From Petunia secreta (taxonomy: Eukaryota; Streptophyta; Magnoliopsida; Solanales; Solanaceae): a DNA stretch of 64,000 nucleotides. This document shows, piece after piece, positions 11,608-22,564 of the stretch. The stretch spans positions 16,001,501 to 16,065,500 of the forward strand of contig JARKIP010000021.1 of NCBI GenBank assembly GCA_029990175.1, read 5' to 3'. Each line of letters begins with the position of its first letter. Position 1 is the first letter of the stretch. Below the pieces are notes generated by a model. The model saw only the letters and a list, made by a program, of their open reading frames with translations. It ran no database searches and was not told the DNA's origin. Made by a program: the position numbers and the translations under genes.

Positions 11608-13212
11608 CCTATTTCAATCGAGACTTATAAAGTTGTAATATAAAAAATTTGTCACTTTTTAGTGTTCATAACGGTTAATCGTCTGAATAAATTGAGGATT
11701 AATTTTTAATAGACTGGAGAAAGAACATACAGGATGGATAAAATATTTTCAATACTGCTTCAGTCACCTCACTTTCGTCATGTATCAGTACATATGTTAT
11801 TCCAATAGGAACACAGAGCTTTGCAAATGATTGATCCTCCAAGTTTCTCCTCAGATCTAGTAAAATGCCCAGGATGTCACCTCCTTTTATGAGTTAAATC
11901 TTCGTTGTAGTTCTTATACATTCGACGTTGATATTTATATGCAGTTTCATGTATGAGGATTCCTGACTTTGTTCGTTCTTTTCATGTGCAGGTTTATGAA
12001 GTAGGACTGCATTTGCAAAGCCATAGCGCATAATAAAGATGAATAATTCGTAGAAATTCATGTCTAAGGAAGAAAGGCTTAATAAAGCCAAATTGACAAT
12101 CAGATGGTCAAACAAATAATAATAATGCAAAACAATAAATAACAAATATTTAATACTGTCCCAGGAAGCAGAAAGAGAAAGGAAATGCGAGATCGCAGCT
12201 AGATACTATAAAAATTGAATAAGATTGTTAATGCACTCTTGTCTATAAGTTAGCTCACAAGTGAGTTCTGTGGAACAAAAGAAAGCCCAAAAAGAATTAT
12301 CTTCAAATTGTCTGGTTTAATAACCGCCCGACACGCGATTAATTTTGCTTTTAGTGGGATAAACAGCTCACAACCCAACCTATAGTTAGATCTGCAAAAT
12401 GAGGTAATAGATAATTCGTCTACAAAGGTATTTTTATGATAATCACAATAGATGTAATTCAGGTTATTGAAACCAATGTTTTGTTAGAAATATGGCAAGA
12501 AGACAAACTCATTTCATAAATTTTGGTAAATGCTGGTTCTCGGCATAAAAGTGGTCGGCATTAAATTTTTTTAGAAAGTGAATTGTCGATAAATGATGAA
12601 GAAAGTGGAATATGACTTTTCATTTCTTTATGACTGCTATATGTTGAAACAAACCTTTTACATATGTACAAAACTGTTCTTATTCTGCCAATGAATTGAA
12701 ATACAATGGCAAGGTTGAAGATGACAGTAATGCAGGTCGAGGAAATGTTAGCTCCAGCAGAATGGGAACTCGAGTGATTATTAATATCAAAACTCGTATT
12801 TTAATGTTCTAATGATCCTTCATGATTGGGGTTTCAGTTGTTTAATGTCGCCGTAGCATTTGAATTGAATTAAATTAAAAAAAGTACTTCCCATAGTGGG
12901 ATAATATTCCTGCCAATATTTTACATAGGGGGGGGGGGGGGGGGAATCAAAAGTGCAATAAAGCGTGCGACTAATGATACACTTGTAATGAACTGACGGT
13001 TTAAGTGGAATTTCTGGTATCCTACTTTTGAAATGAGGACCAGGTAACTCCTGTTTAGTTTTGATGTTAACAAATGAATTAAGATAACAGAGGAGATAAG
13101 AATCACATCCTCTTCCAAGAAAGGCACGGGGTCTTGTAAAAACACACCATATCAAGAGGAGCAAGTCATGAATACAAAAATAATTCATACATGAATAAAG
13201 TCAGATGCTTAC
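11608..13212. other. Non-coding Helitron 3' sequence
   Basis: AT-rich, with no recognisable gene. It contains a run of 17 G at 12928-12944, which is the kind of tract where length is often misassembled. Confidence 0.45.
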
Positions 13213-13275
13213 CCCTCCTTCAGGGTCAGTATAGCAGTGTGCACAGCATCATCAAGTTCCATATCCTCAGTGTAC
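13213..13275 (-). pseudogene. Captured exon of 20S proteasome subunit alpha-2 (PAB1-like)
   Basis: A single 63-nt exon with intact splice signals on both sides (CCCAG before, GTAAG after). It encodes YTEDMELDDAVHTAILTLKE followed by G, which is a near-exact match to the conserved helical segment of plant proteasome subunit alpha type-2. In a full gene the next exon would continue with FEGEIS. No other proteasome exon is visible nearby, so this is an isolated, transduplicated exon inside the Helitron. It is free of lesions over its length and could in theory be spliced into a transcript crossing the element. Confidence 0.85.
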
Positions 13276-13492
13276 CTGGGAGAAGCATGCATCAGTGTAC
13301 CAAAAATACATAAAATACACCAATAATCATAAAAACCACCTACAAATTGCTCTTAGCTAGAAAATAACATGATGGTCCATATTTGATCGTAGCAACATGT
13401 GAACAAGCTAGCTTCTCCACGGATGCGATTTTGCACGGATGCGATTTTGCAAATGCTTCAAGCTAGCCACTCACTGCATTGAAGATGTTCTA

Positions 13493-13797
13493 TCAATCTT
13501 GTTGCCCCCAATAGCCCCCAATAGCTTTTGTTGCAGGATTCTGCTGTACATTTCCCACAGGATGTATATCTAACATACTGTTTTGCATTCCATGATCATG
13601 GTTGGGCATATGACTACTTTCTGGCGCTTGATAGTAGTGACACTTTGGGTCATCATGTTTAGAAACAGCAGCATCTGTTGATGAGTCGAAAGGACTACCA
13701 GTGAAAGATGCCATCATCATCGTTGCTATCTAGACATAGCCTGGAATAGCGGGTTCAACCCAGTCACTCTTTTAACATTTTCTTCAGCCATCTTCAC
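13493..13797 (-). pseudogene. Captured C-terminal piece of a group C bZIP factor (CPRF2/BZO2H-like)
   Basis: After an acceptor site (TGTGCAG at 13798), the frame reads VKMAEENVKRVTGLNP and LFQAM, the end of the leucine zipper of CPRF2/BZO2H-like bZIP factors. A stop and frameshift follow. Then a second frame reads MASFTGSPFDSSTDAAV, DDPKCHYYQAPESS and VGNVQQNPATKAIGG, like the C-terminal tail of the same family. The basic region is absent, so no DNA-binding protein can be made. The frameshift lies near 13730. It lies with other host gene pieces in the Helitron 3' part. Identity rests on remembered family motifs and is good but unchecked. Confidence 0.65.
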
Positions 13798-14769
13798 CTG
13801 CACATCAGTAGATGAACCAATCTTTTATAGGTTTCTAACAGCAAAAGACTTCAATAATGAGGAATTGGTGGAATAGGAGGATGATAGCACAAATAACTAT
13901 AAGCGTCCACAAATAAAATCCAATGTGTGTGATCTCTCTACTACATGTTCTCTTATTTTGTAAAGGAAATAAGAAATTAATAGAGCGGAAGGTGGATTCT
14001 TCTCCACCATTTGTCCATATTAGCTAGGTATACTACAGTAGGTGGTAGTACGATAGTAATAAAATATAAGCTTGAGTTCAAGTGCAACAGGATATTTATA
14101 CTCTTTTAACTTTGGCTCAGTTAATAAAGTTGACCACACAAAGAAGGTAACCTCAGTTTTCTCCTCAAAAAATAAAGAAGAAAGATTGTTGAACCTGCTT
14201 TCTTCTCTAAACACTGAAAGTAGCTTTACCTTTGCTCTTATCGCTCAACATCTACCTTCAATACTTTATTATCAACAACGGATTCATTGTACTTCTGGCT
14301 TATGTCCGTCAAGCGTTTCAACAATGACGACTTTTCTACTCTTACTTGAGAAACCTACCATGGACAAATTTTCAATAAATGAACAGTCTGAAAGTAAATA
14401 TTAACTGAAAGCATTATCTAGAAACTTACCTGTGTCTCTAGCTTTTATTCTAGCGCAGTGCTATCTGTTTTCCTATAGTTATGCAAAAGATTCGTTTGAG
14501 TGTGAATAATATGTCATCTGTGGAACTGCCGGATAAAAGTGTCAACATAAATATAATTCAGATTGAGACTAAAAGAATCTGGTGTGCAAGTCAAACTTCC
14601 AAAGAGTAAAGCCTCGAAGAAAGATCAGACAGAGTGGACTTGTGCGGTATTTCAAGTGACAAACACATCAGTTTTTTAATTTCTATGTAGCTGCATGACG
14701 GATGGACAAAACGCTCATAGTATTTCAAAGAGCTCTATTTATGGTACTGGGACTTCTAAGACATCGACA

Positions 14770-15120
14770 TGTGTTTAGGTTAGTCCTAATCAGGCTAAAA
14801 TAGACACAGTTTTTGAAGCTTCACTAACCTTTGCTTCCACTGTCCAAACGAACAAATCTGTCCGCTTTGATTGTGTGTCCGATTTGTCTGCAGTCTCATT
14901 GGAGAGTGCTTCATCTGCACTTGCTGGTAAGAACTCAAAGCAGCCTAATCTCTAGCAATTAGTATGCATCACAGAATTGAACCTACTCCATTCCTGTAAA
15001 GCTAACTGATTAAATGCAAATAGCAACATCTATTTTTCAGAATATTTAGATATCATTACAAATGGAAAAACTGCTCGGGCTCAGTATATATATGCAAGTG
15101 GCCAGCAAAAACAGAATGTC
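14770..15120 (+). pseudogene. Unidentified host-gene piece, copy 1 (two exon-like blocks)
   Basis: Two blocks read open with splice-like borders. The first, about 14776-14926, encodes SPNQAKIDTVFEASLTFAST and QTNKSVRFDCVSDLSA and ends at a GTAAGA donor. The second, from about 15043, follows TTTTTCAG and encodes YLDIITNGKTARAQYIYASG, then meets a stop at about 15130. I do not recognise the protein. A diverged second copy of the same piece lies at 37260-37610, also on the + strand, so this unit has been copied within or into the Helitron twice. Confidence 0.5.
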
Positions 15121-15993
15121 TCAGTTGTCTAGGAGTTGCACAACTGAGGATTGGCCATCAGAATTAATCTTGAAAACCAAGTGCCAAACAAAAGCAGAAT
15201 GACTGAGTTGTTAATTTCATCGCTGGGACTTATGCATAGCATGTAACACTTATTTATAATACATTAACTAAAAAATGCAGAAAATATAATTACTCCAGCG
15301 AGACAATTTTACATTCAGTTATTACTGTACAACTCTAAAATCAGTGCATCAAGGAGGATTATTACAATCATTACTGTTACTCCTAAGAAGTTCCACATCC
15401 TATTTAATACTGGTGCATTAATATTTTATGATACCATAACAGAGTTACAACAGCAGACAGTCTTCTAAGCTACATTATGAATAAGATCGTGGAGGGAGCT
15501 ACATAATAGGTTTCCGAGCTACTGGAAAGCAACACAACAAAATAAATCATCATTGTTTTATTTTAATAGGTAGACTTTGTTCAACTGAAATGACATTAGT
15601 AAGGGAGCTTGGGGAAAAAAAGTCCATATGCCTGTTAGACAAAATTTAACTCTCTTTCTTAAGAAAAAAATACGAATTAAAAAGAAAACAACAATTAGTA
15701 TAATCTTAATAAATATTGATCACTAAAAAAGACCCCCGCAGGATCTTCACCCCGAAGACATTTAATTTCTTCTAAGAAAAGTTTCAGAACTCCAATTGTC
15801 ACCAGATCGTAAAAGTACCTAAGTCCCCTACAACATCTATTGTTGTTAAAGGTAACAAATGGATATCTCATTCCTACCTCTGTTCAAATAGGTAATAGTT
15901 ACTGCTGAATGTTCATCAACACAGCAAACTATTCCAAAATGTAAGAATCAAAAATGAATTTCTAAAGAAAAGGAACTATTAGTACCAATCTAC

Positions 15994-16149
15994 CTGACAC
16001 CACATATAAGGAGATCCAACTTGGCTTGCAACTTCTCTTGAAGAACCAATGTTAAGAGTCATATGTCTGTGCTGGTTGCAGGCAATCCCAGGAAAAAATC
16101 TTGATCCAATCATTTCATCTATAAGAGGATCAAGCTTTTTAAGATTACT
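15994..16149 (-). pseudogene. Unidentified captured exon (52 codons)
   Basis: Exactly 52 open codons between an acceptor (GGCAGCAG) and a donor (CAG then GTAGATTGG). The peptide contains KKLDPLIDEMIGSRFFPGIA, NQHRHMTLNIGSSREVASQV and GSPYMWCQ. It is compositionally like a real soluble protein, unlike the AT-rich surroundings. I cannot name the family. Like the neighbouring pieces, it lacks its partner exons. Confidence 0.5.
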
Positions 16150-16986
16150 CTGCTGCCATTGGATAACATATATCAATAATCTGACCACTATAGTACATAA
16201 ATAATGGCATTGCAATTCACATGTTAGAGTACTAAAACATTACTACTATGTTAGAGACTTCTGTTAGCTACGACGTGGATCGGATATAGTTAATATCAAT
16301 GTACTGTAGTATTAATTATCCAAAAAGTGTCAATATATGGACATTTTAGGGGAATATTATAATATATATGATTGTAAAGTGTATTACCTGATCAATACTA
16401 TCTGTGTCTTCTGCTTTGAAGTAATTGTCAACTTCTAGGCAGTATAGGACTCTACCTTCAGAACTGATTTGCAGGCTAGAAGTGGATATTTAGGATTGAA
16501 AGTAGACCTCAAGTTATCAATAATTCAGTGTTGTTGATAATGACAAACCCTTCAATATAGTTAAATGAATCCTGAGATGATATCAAGTGTTCTTGATCAT
16601 TGGAAAATATAGGAAAATCTGAATACAGAACTCTAATCCAGTTGAGATGTATATCAGTACCAAATATTAGCAAAACAAAATGAGCTTATTTTTTCTGTTT
16701 TGTTCCTAAATTAATCTAATGGGAGTTAAATACTACTGAAGGTATCAAGATACAATAGTCGCTCTGGCTGTACTTGCAATGATCTGCTACAATGGTTTAA
16801 CATAGGGCAAAGACCAATTATCCTACCGAGACAATGGTTTTACATAGGGCAAGGCCAATTACATTACCTTCTCTAAAACGAAAAAATGTACGGCACAAAC
16901 CATATGCACCACCAATTATTTTACTGTGATATGTGAAAATTAACTTACTGAGCATAATAAATGTAGAATCACAGCTAATATTATAC

Positions 16987-17213
16987 CTTGAATATTTCCA
17001 TGGAAGAAAAGCTTGCAATTACAGATGGTTTCCGCATAGTTGTCCTCCTTCCTGGATTAAACTCTTTCCACAACTGCTGAGCAATTTATTTAAGCAAAAT
17101 CTTCTGTGGTTTATCAGTCCGCGTAGCAATGATAGCCTGCCTTATTTATTCCCGATCACTTTGAAGCGCCTGCAACCTAAGGTACAGCTTTGTGATCGCA
17201 GGATCTCCAATAT
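16987..17213 (-). pseudogene. Captured exon like the C-terminus of DUF593 myosin-binding proteins
   Basis: An exon-like open stretch with acceptor AACAG and donor AAG-GTATAA. It encodes ITKLYLRLQALQSDREYIRQ, then TDKPQKILLKQIAQQLWKEF and TMRKPSVIASFSSMEIFK. The pattern of a coiled-coil ALQ-DRE block, a LLK-IAQQL block, and RKPSVI-SF before the end resembles plant DUF593 (zein-binding, myosin-binding-like) proteins. Identity is from memory and moderate. Upstream, a roughly 75-bp direct duplication covers 17201-17276 and 17275-17348, repeating the exon border. Confidence 0.5.
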
Positions 17214-17692
17214 CTGTTTATTTCAAAATCAGTATACACTGATGATCAAACAATAATACTTAAATAAATATACCAGGATCTCCAAAATCTGTTTGTTCCA
17301 AAATCAGAATACACTGATTATAAAACAATAATACTTAAATAAACATACGGTGGCTGAATGATAAATTGAAACTTCCTTCAGATATTGATGACATTGATGA
17401 GGTATACATGTTAATAAATTGAGTCTTCTGTGAATGAAGTACCTGCTTTACATCTAAACACACGCAATGACAGATTTAAAATAACTTTAAAATATATATT
17501 CAAATTACGTCCTTTATGCAAATCTACTATACCTCATGTTAGTTGCGAAAACTTAACTTACTTTTTATCGATTCAATGAAGGATATCAAACTGGGTAACA
17601 AATGAGAAAAACTTCCGAAAACTGGATTGAATCTAATAAATTAAATTCAATATTTCAAACATTATTACAGAATAAAAATAAATTCTAACAGC

Positions 17693-19362
17693 TCAAATTA
17701 AATTACGAAAGACTTCCCTATAAACTACATTTTTAGCTTCATTTGTCATTTTTCCATTCTCGTCATAAACTAAAATTTTTAACCCATTCTTACTTGTCAC
17801 TCATGATAGTGCCACGTACAGTTGCCCATGTGTGAACACTGGTTTCTTCAAAAATATACCCACATTAGCTAATGATTGACCTTGACTTTTGTTAATGGTC
17901 ATTGCAAAAGATACCACAATTGAAAATTGTCTTCGCTGGAACTTAAAAGATATTCTTGTATCGGAAGGAGTCAGTGTCATTCTTGGGATAAACACTCTTT
18001 GTCCAGACATTTTACCCGATAAAACCATTGATTCAATAACCCTATTTCCAAGTCTTGTAATGATCAATCTGGTACCGTTACACAATCCGGACGACTGGTC
18101 AATATTTATCAACAACATCCCTGGAACACCAACTTTTAAACTAATAGAGTGGTTTGGAATTCCCGAACATTTTATACTGTTCAAGAATTCTGGTGTGTAT
18201 ATATGTTCTGAAGGCGTAAAAGATTGATCAGACATACATATTGTGTCAGAACTCAGGTATATCTTTTCTGGATTGTGATTGAGTGATACCATATACTCAT
18301 TAACCGATTCCACCATGTCAAGTGTTGGTGCAAGAATAGCTCTCTGTTGTAGGTAATCTATGTCAGTTGAGCGGTTTAAAAAATCAGAGTATGTACTTTG
18401 TACAATGGCAGCTATTGGATCAGCACAGTTATTAATGAGAAGATCATCTGGGATTTCAACTCTTTCAATGCCATCAATAGAGTCTTCTATCCTTCCATCA
18501 CCAATTGCCAAAATCCAGTCAGAAAAAACTTTTACCTCATCTGAGTGTTTGCCCAATTGATTTCCTTGCAACCTCATGTTTCTTGTAAGCTATAGAACTT
18601 GACAGTGGGACCATAAATATGAAGAATTTATGGTAGCATTTACAATATCTTGCCTGCTACCTTTTGGAATAACAGGCAAAATTTGTCTGAAGTCACCACC
18701 AAGAACAACTGTCTTACCCCCAAATGGTTTGTCAAAGCTGGATGCAACATCAAATCTAAGAATATCTCTTAGTGTTTTGTCAAGTGCTTCAAAACAGTAT
18801 CTATGCATCATTGGTGCCTCATCCCAAATAATCAACTTTGTCTTGATAATTAAATTTGCAAGAGGACTACCTTGTTTGATATTGCATGTTGAATCTTCAT
18901 TAGGAGTGAGAGGAATTGCAAATCTTGAATGAGCCGTTCGACCACCTGGTAACAAAAGAGAAGCAATACCACTTGATGCAACAGTTAAGACAATATCTCC
19001 TCTTGATCGAAGCATCGATGATAGAGTCCTCCAAATATATGTCTTACCTGTTCCTCCATAACCATATAAAAAGAACAACCCACCTTTATTTTTATCCACA
19101 GCCGAGATGATTCTATTATAAACTGATCTTTGTTCAGTTGTCAAGTTCTTTAACAATTGCTGATGTTCCTCTTTTAAAGATCTCTTATTATAACGCAGCT
19201 CGTCGTGGATTAATCGATTGCTATTGTCAACTTCATGCTCATGGTATACAGGTCTCGGCATTATTGGAAAATCCAGAAAAGTTTTTTCACATCCTTTTAA
19301 AATTCTTTCCACCTTTTGCAAGCAACGATTTTTTTACTTTATCATCTGTTAGCTCTGCCTCT
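17693..19362 (-). pseudogene. Helitron RepHel: PIF1-type helicase domain (broken)
   Basis: C-terminal part of the Rep-helicase that drives rolling-circle transposition; it is a 5'-3' DNA helicase of the PIF1/RecD-like SF1 class. Visible motifs in order: Walker A GYGGTGKT, motif II WDEAP, motif III GGDFRQ with ILPVIPKGSR, and the C-terminal motif TINKSQGQS, ending KNVVYREVFRNLI at the TGA at 17693. Lesions: a frameshift near 19325, an in-frame TAG between VL and LTRNMRL near 18585, and an in-frame TGA at 17801-17803 where the family has Arg (CGA to TGA). All catalytic motifs are otherwise intact. The previous exon lies at 21225-21399, so the gene is also split by an intron that now holds an RPA-like piece. 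Confidence 0.93.
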
Positions 19363-20990
19363 AAAAAAGTAAAGAAGTTATAAATTCAGCAGCAATTAAA
19401 CTATCAAAGGACCTATGTATTTGCTATAAAATTGTAGTTACTTACTATATAGTAGGTATATCAAATCATAATGGTCTGCAGGTATTTTTTATGTAACACA
19501 TAGTGGGAGGGTTATTATGTCATAAAGTTGAAATCTTAACAAAGCATCTCGATTGCATATTAAACCACTATAACAACAGTTTACTTTTATAAATATTTGA
19601 AAAGAACAGTTATTTTAAGTAATGTGAACCTACTGTAGATCCAACATTGTACCGAAGCGATGCGTGAATAATATAAAAGAAACTAAAACTTTTATTTATC
19701 AAAGTGGTAAATATGTAAAGATTCCATTATTTGTGTCGTAGAGCACATCTATCTGTAAGCTTGAACAAATTAAAATGAAGGTAAAAATGCAAGGATAATG
19801 TTAACTAAGAAAGAAACAAATTCAGGATCATAAAAAGATGCTTAAAATATACTTTTATTATAATGAAATAGATTTTAGAAATATGCGTCGGGCCATCGAA
19901 TTTAATCAGACATATCAACAATTCACTTACTACTTTCTAATTCTAAATAACTAATCAATCCAATCGGTTTGTGAATTCTTCGTTTCATTATTTTAGCATG
20001 TATAGAATCTGAAAATCACTTGATGAAACTCTTTGATTTTATACAGATAAATTGTAAAAAATTAATTTTTATGCAGCTGAATGTTTTATACCATTGCATA
20101 GCAGTCATTAACTAACATCTCCTGATTAATTTTCAACTTCTTCGACCTCTCATGTCTATTCTTTGTCTAACCATACATTCATTTTTTCTACAGATTCGAC
20201 CTTTCATCTCAATTCTCAAAGAACTTCTTTATCACATAGGTTGTGAGCAGTTTTGGTACTACTTTAATACATTCAAAATGTTAGCCTGAATTTGCTACCT
20301 GATCACCCTATTACTCGTAGTTAAAGAAGTGGACTGGAACAGCAATCTGGTTCCTTGGCGCATACACATAGCAGGTAAACTTTTGACCTCAAAAAGTCAG
20401 TATTCAGCAAAACACTATAACTGTGGGTGATCTTGTTAAAGGTTTTACAGATAATCCTTTTTTAAATGTTCCCTTGAAATGTTCCCTTGAAATAATTGTG
20501 GGCGATCTGGTTCCTTGAATGCACTTTTTTTACATGCTGACCTTAATACTAAATTTACCTATTGTCCAATAGTGTTGTATACAATAGAAGGCTAGAATAT
20601 AATCTATTTGTTTGTAGTGTGACCAAATGTATCGAACTGTAGCATCTTAATGTAAAAGTAACTTAAATTTTTGGGCATCAATACCATTATGCATACCATG
20701 TTACAGGTAGTTATAGCACAGTAAAGTAAAGTGTATAAAACTACATGGTATTTATTCTTCAAACAAAATCTCCAAACAGCTCTTCTTGCAGAACATTTAC
20801 TTTAATTACTTATAAGTTTCAGGTTTTAATAATCTAGCAGCAAGCATACTTTTAGTAAATTCAAGCATAGAAATTAGAAGTTGTGAGGATTATCAAGAAT
20901 GATAGATGGGACAACCAGGAAATATATCTTCATCATCTATTGACAATTCATTTTCTCAAAAACTTGAATGCACTGTTTATTTTTATCCAT
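19363..20990. other. Intron-like sequence between helicase exons
   Basis: AT-rich with no coding likeness found. It separates the helicase core from the upstream helicase exon on the - strand. Confidence 0.45.
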
Positions 20991-21108
20991 TTTAATCAGC
21001 ATTTGTGTCACTTTATTACTTGAGAGTTGTGCAATGAGATCACTATCAACCTCTACTATAGAGGATTTGTTGTTTAATCTACTTCTCTTTCCAGGGGTCC
21101 TTGTAAGA
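20991..21108 (-). pseudogene. Second copy of the RPA-like C-terminal tail
   Basis: Encodes RTPGKRSRLNNKSSIVEVDS and DLIAQLSSNK on the - strand. This is clearly related, also at base level, to the last exon of the RPA-like gene at 40747-40915 (KTPAKRTRLDNRSSIIDVAD, then SAQLSSNR). It is an isolated fragment lying in the intron between two helicase exons. Either an RPA copy was duplicated inside the element or two Helitrons recombined. Confidence 0.7.
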
Positions 21109-21224
21109 GAGAATATCATTATCAACCAAAGTCCTACGGTGACAATCACTAAATCTGACATTGGACTACTGTTGTATTTGCATTTTGTTATACTTAGAAT
21201 ATTATTTTGTATCCTTCAAGGAAC

Positions 21225-21399
21225 CTGGAGCACTCTTACTTCATGGAGGATATCCTCCGATAATAATACCCATGTTTCTTGCCAAACTTTTTCTGGACGT
21301 GACATTGAGTTGGATAACAATAGCATAGCAAATAATTGCCTAAGAAACGATGACATTCCCCAGTTACTCGCCTCCTTTATGGCATCCACATATTCTTTA
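21225..21399 (-). pseudogene. Helitron RepHel: linker/helicase exon cut by an LTR element
   Basis: Reads EYVDAIKEASNWGMSSFLRQ, LFAMLLLSNSMSRPEKVWQE and TWVLLSEDILHEVRVLQ on the - strand, the conserved block between Rep and helicase in plant Helitrons. The 5' side continues directly, after removal of the nested LTR element and one copy of CTTTA, into the LLDDDK block at 29139 and above. A donor-like GTTCCT follows at 21224. No stop is present within this exon. Confidence 0.9.
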
Positions 21400-21689
21400 T
21401 GAAACGACCTCGGTCAGTCGTTTCGGAAGTTAGGACTCCGATTGACGAGCCGATAATTTTAAAATATTTGTAATGTCCATTAGGACCTGTCTGTAAAATT
21501 TCAGCTAAATCAGACCTCGTTTGGTAGGCATCGGAAGAAGGTTTCAGTTTTTCTTGGCAATAAATATTAAAAAGAGATTTTCGAGCTCGGTTTTGCCGAA
21601 TGAGCTCCGATTCGAAATTCGAAAGCGCCGGTGAAGGGTTACTGCATCACATTGCATTCATATGCATTACATTGCATATCATATTGAGG

Positions 21690-22115
21690 GCAGGAGTATT
21701 CCGCCCCAGGAGCAGGAGTATTCCGCTCCATTGTATCATATTGAGGGCAGGAGTATTCCGCCCCAGGAGCAGGAGTATTCCGCTCCATTGTATCACATTG
21801 AGGGTAGGAGGATTCCGCCCCAAGAGCAGGAGTATTCCGCTCTTATGTCAGATATTGAGTGCAGGAGTATTCCGCCTCAGCTTTACATTATATCGGGTGC
21901 AGGAGTATTCCGCCCCAGGAGAGTGCAGGAGTATTCCGCCTCTGGTTTATATTATATCGGGTGCAGGAGTATTCCGCCCCAAGAGAGTGCAGGAGTATTC
22001 CGCCTCTGGTTTATATTATATCGGGTGCAGGAGTATTCCGCCCCAGGAGCAGGAGTATTCCGCTCCAGTTGGTTATCAGATTGGATTCCCCTCGAATGCA
22101 GGAGTATTCCGCTTC
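21690..22115 (+). repeat. 14-copy GCAGGAGTATTCCGC array in the 5' LTR
   Basis: Fourteen copies of a 15-16-bp motif, GCAGGAGTATTCCGC followed by YYC, irregularly spaced. They often come in pairs that are joined to the next pair by ATTGTATCATATTGAGG or TTTATATTATATCGGGT spacers, so a longer unit of roughly 50-60 bp is also repeated. One copy has GGAGGATTCC. The same array is present in the 3' LTR at 27609-28034. LTR repeats of this kind can be transcription-factor sites; that role is an inference. Confidence 0.9.
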
Positions 22116-22479
22116 GAGATGGGAGGACGGGCACATGTGACCCTTTGCATCAGATTTCATTTCAATTCATCTCATCTCATTTCATTTCATTTTCATACCA
22201 TTGCGTAGACTTGTGGTACATAACTACTGTTCTGCTCATAGTGCATTGCTTATTTGTTGATATGTTTTTGGCTCGTATCTCCTGGTAGACGATGAGAGTC
22301 CCGCGCCGGAGATAGGTATCAGACATATGTGACTGCATTGCATCATACCGCACTCATCCCATCTCATTGCACCGCATACTGACTATTGTGTGTATTGTGC
22401 TGTGTTTTATATATGCGGTAGGTATACCATGTTGTGAACGTATCTCAGTTTACCTATATATCTCTGGCTCGTATCCCGG

Positions 22480-22564
22480 GTTGCACGCCGCAACAGTATA
22501 AATATACGGATTGGGTTGCAAGCCGCAACAGTATAAATATATGGATCGGGTTGCACGCCGCAAC
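22480..22564 (+). repeat. Three-copy 33-35-bp repeat with short inverted repeat
   Basis: Three units each contain GTTGCACGCCGCAAC (the middle one GTTGCAAGCCGCAAC), a 5-bp stem GTTGC/GCAAC, and are joined by AGTATAAATATA. That linker is TATA-like, so this may be near the LTR promoter. The same array lies at 28399-28483 in the 3' LTR. Confidence 0.85.

Noticed and set aside
12928..12944. Run of 17 G as a G-quadruplex-forming element
   Set aside because: A single homopolymer of uncertain length in AT-rich DNA; more likely replication slippage or an assembly artefact, and nothing around it suggests a role.
12820..13188. 122-codon open frame on the - strand
   Set aside because: It depends on the G run for a proline stretch and has no family likeness.
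17889..18227. 112-codon + strand frame and similar + strand frames over the helicase
   Set aside because: Antisense to the helicase motifs, which explain the sequence.
21690..22115. Spaced short repeats that look like a CRISPR array
   Set aside because: The spacing is irregular, the spacers are themselves repeated, and the array is inside both LTRs of a plant retrotransposon.
21600..22288. Long open frames of about 200 codons with repeated SIPPQEQEYSAP-like peptides (also at 27519-28207)
   Set aside because: They are translations of the tandem LTR array, open in several frames because the unit lacks stops; no start context or family supports a protein.
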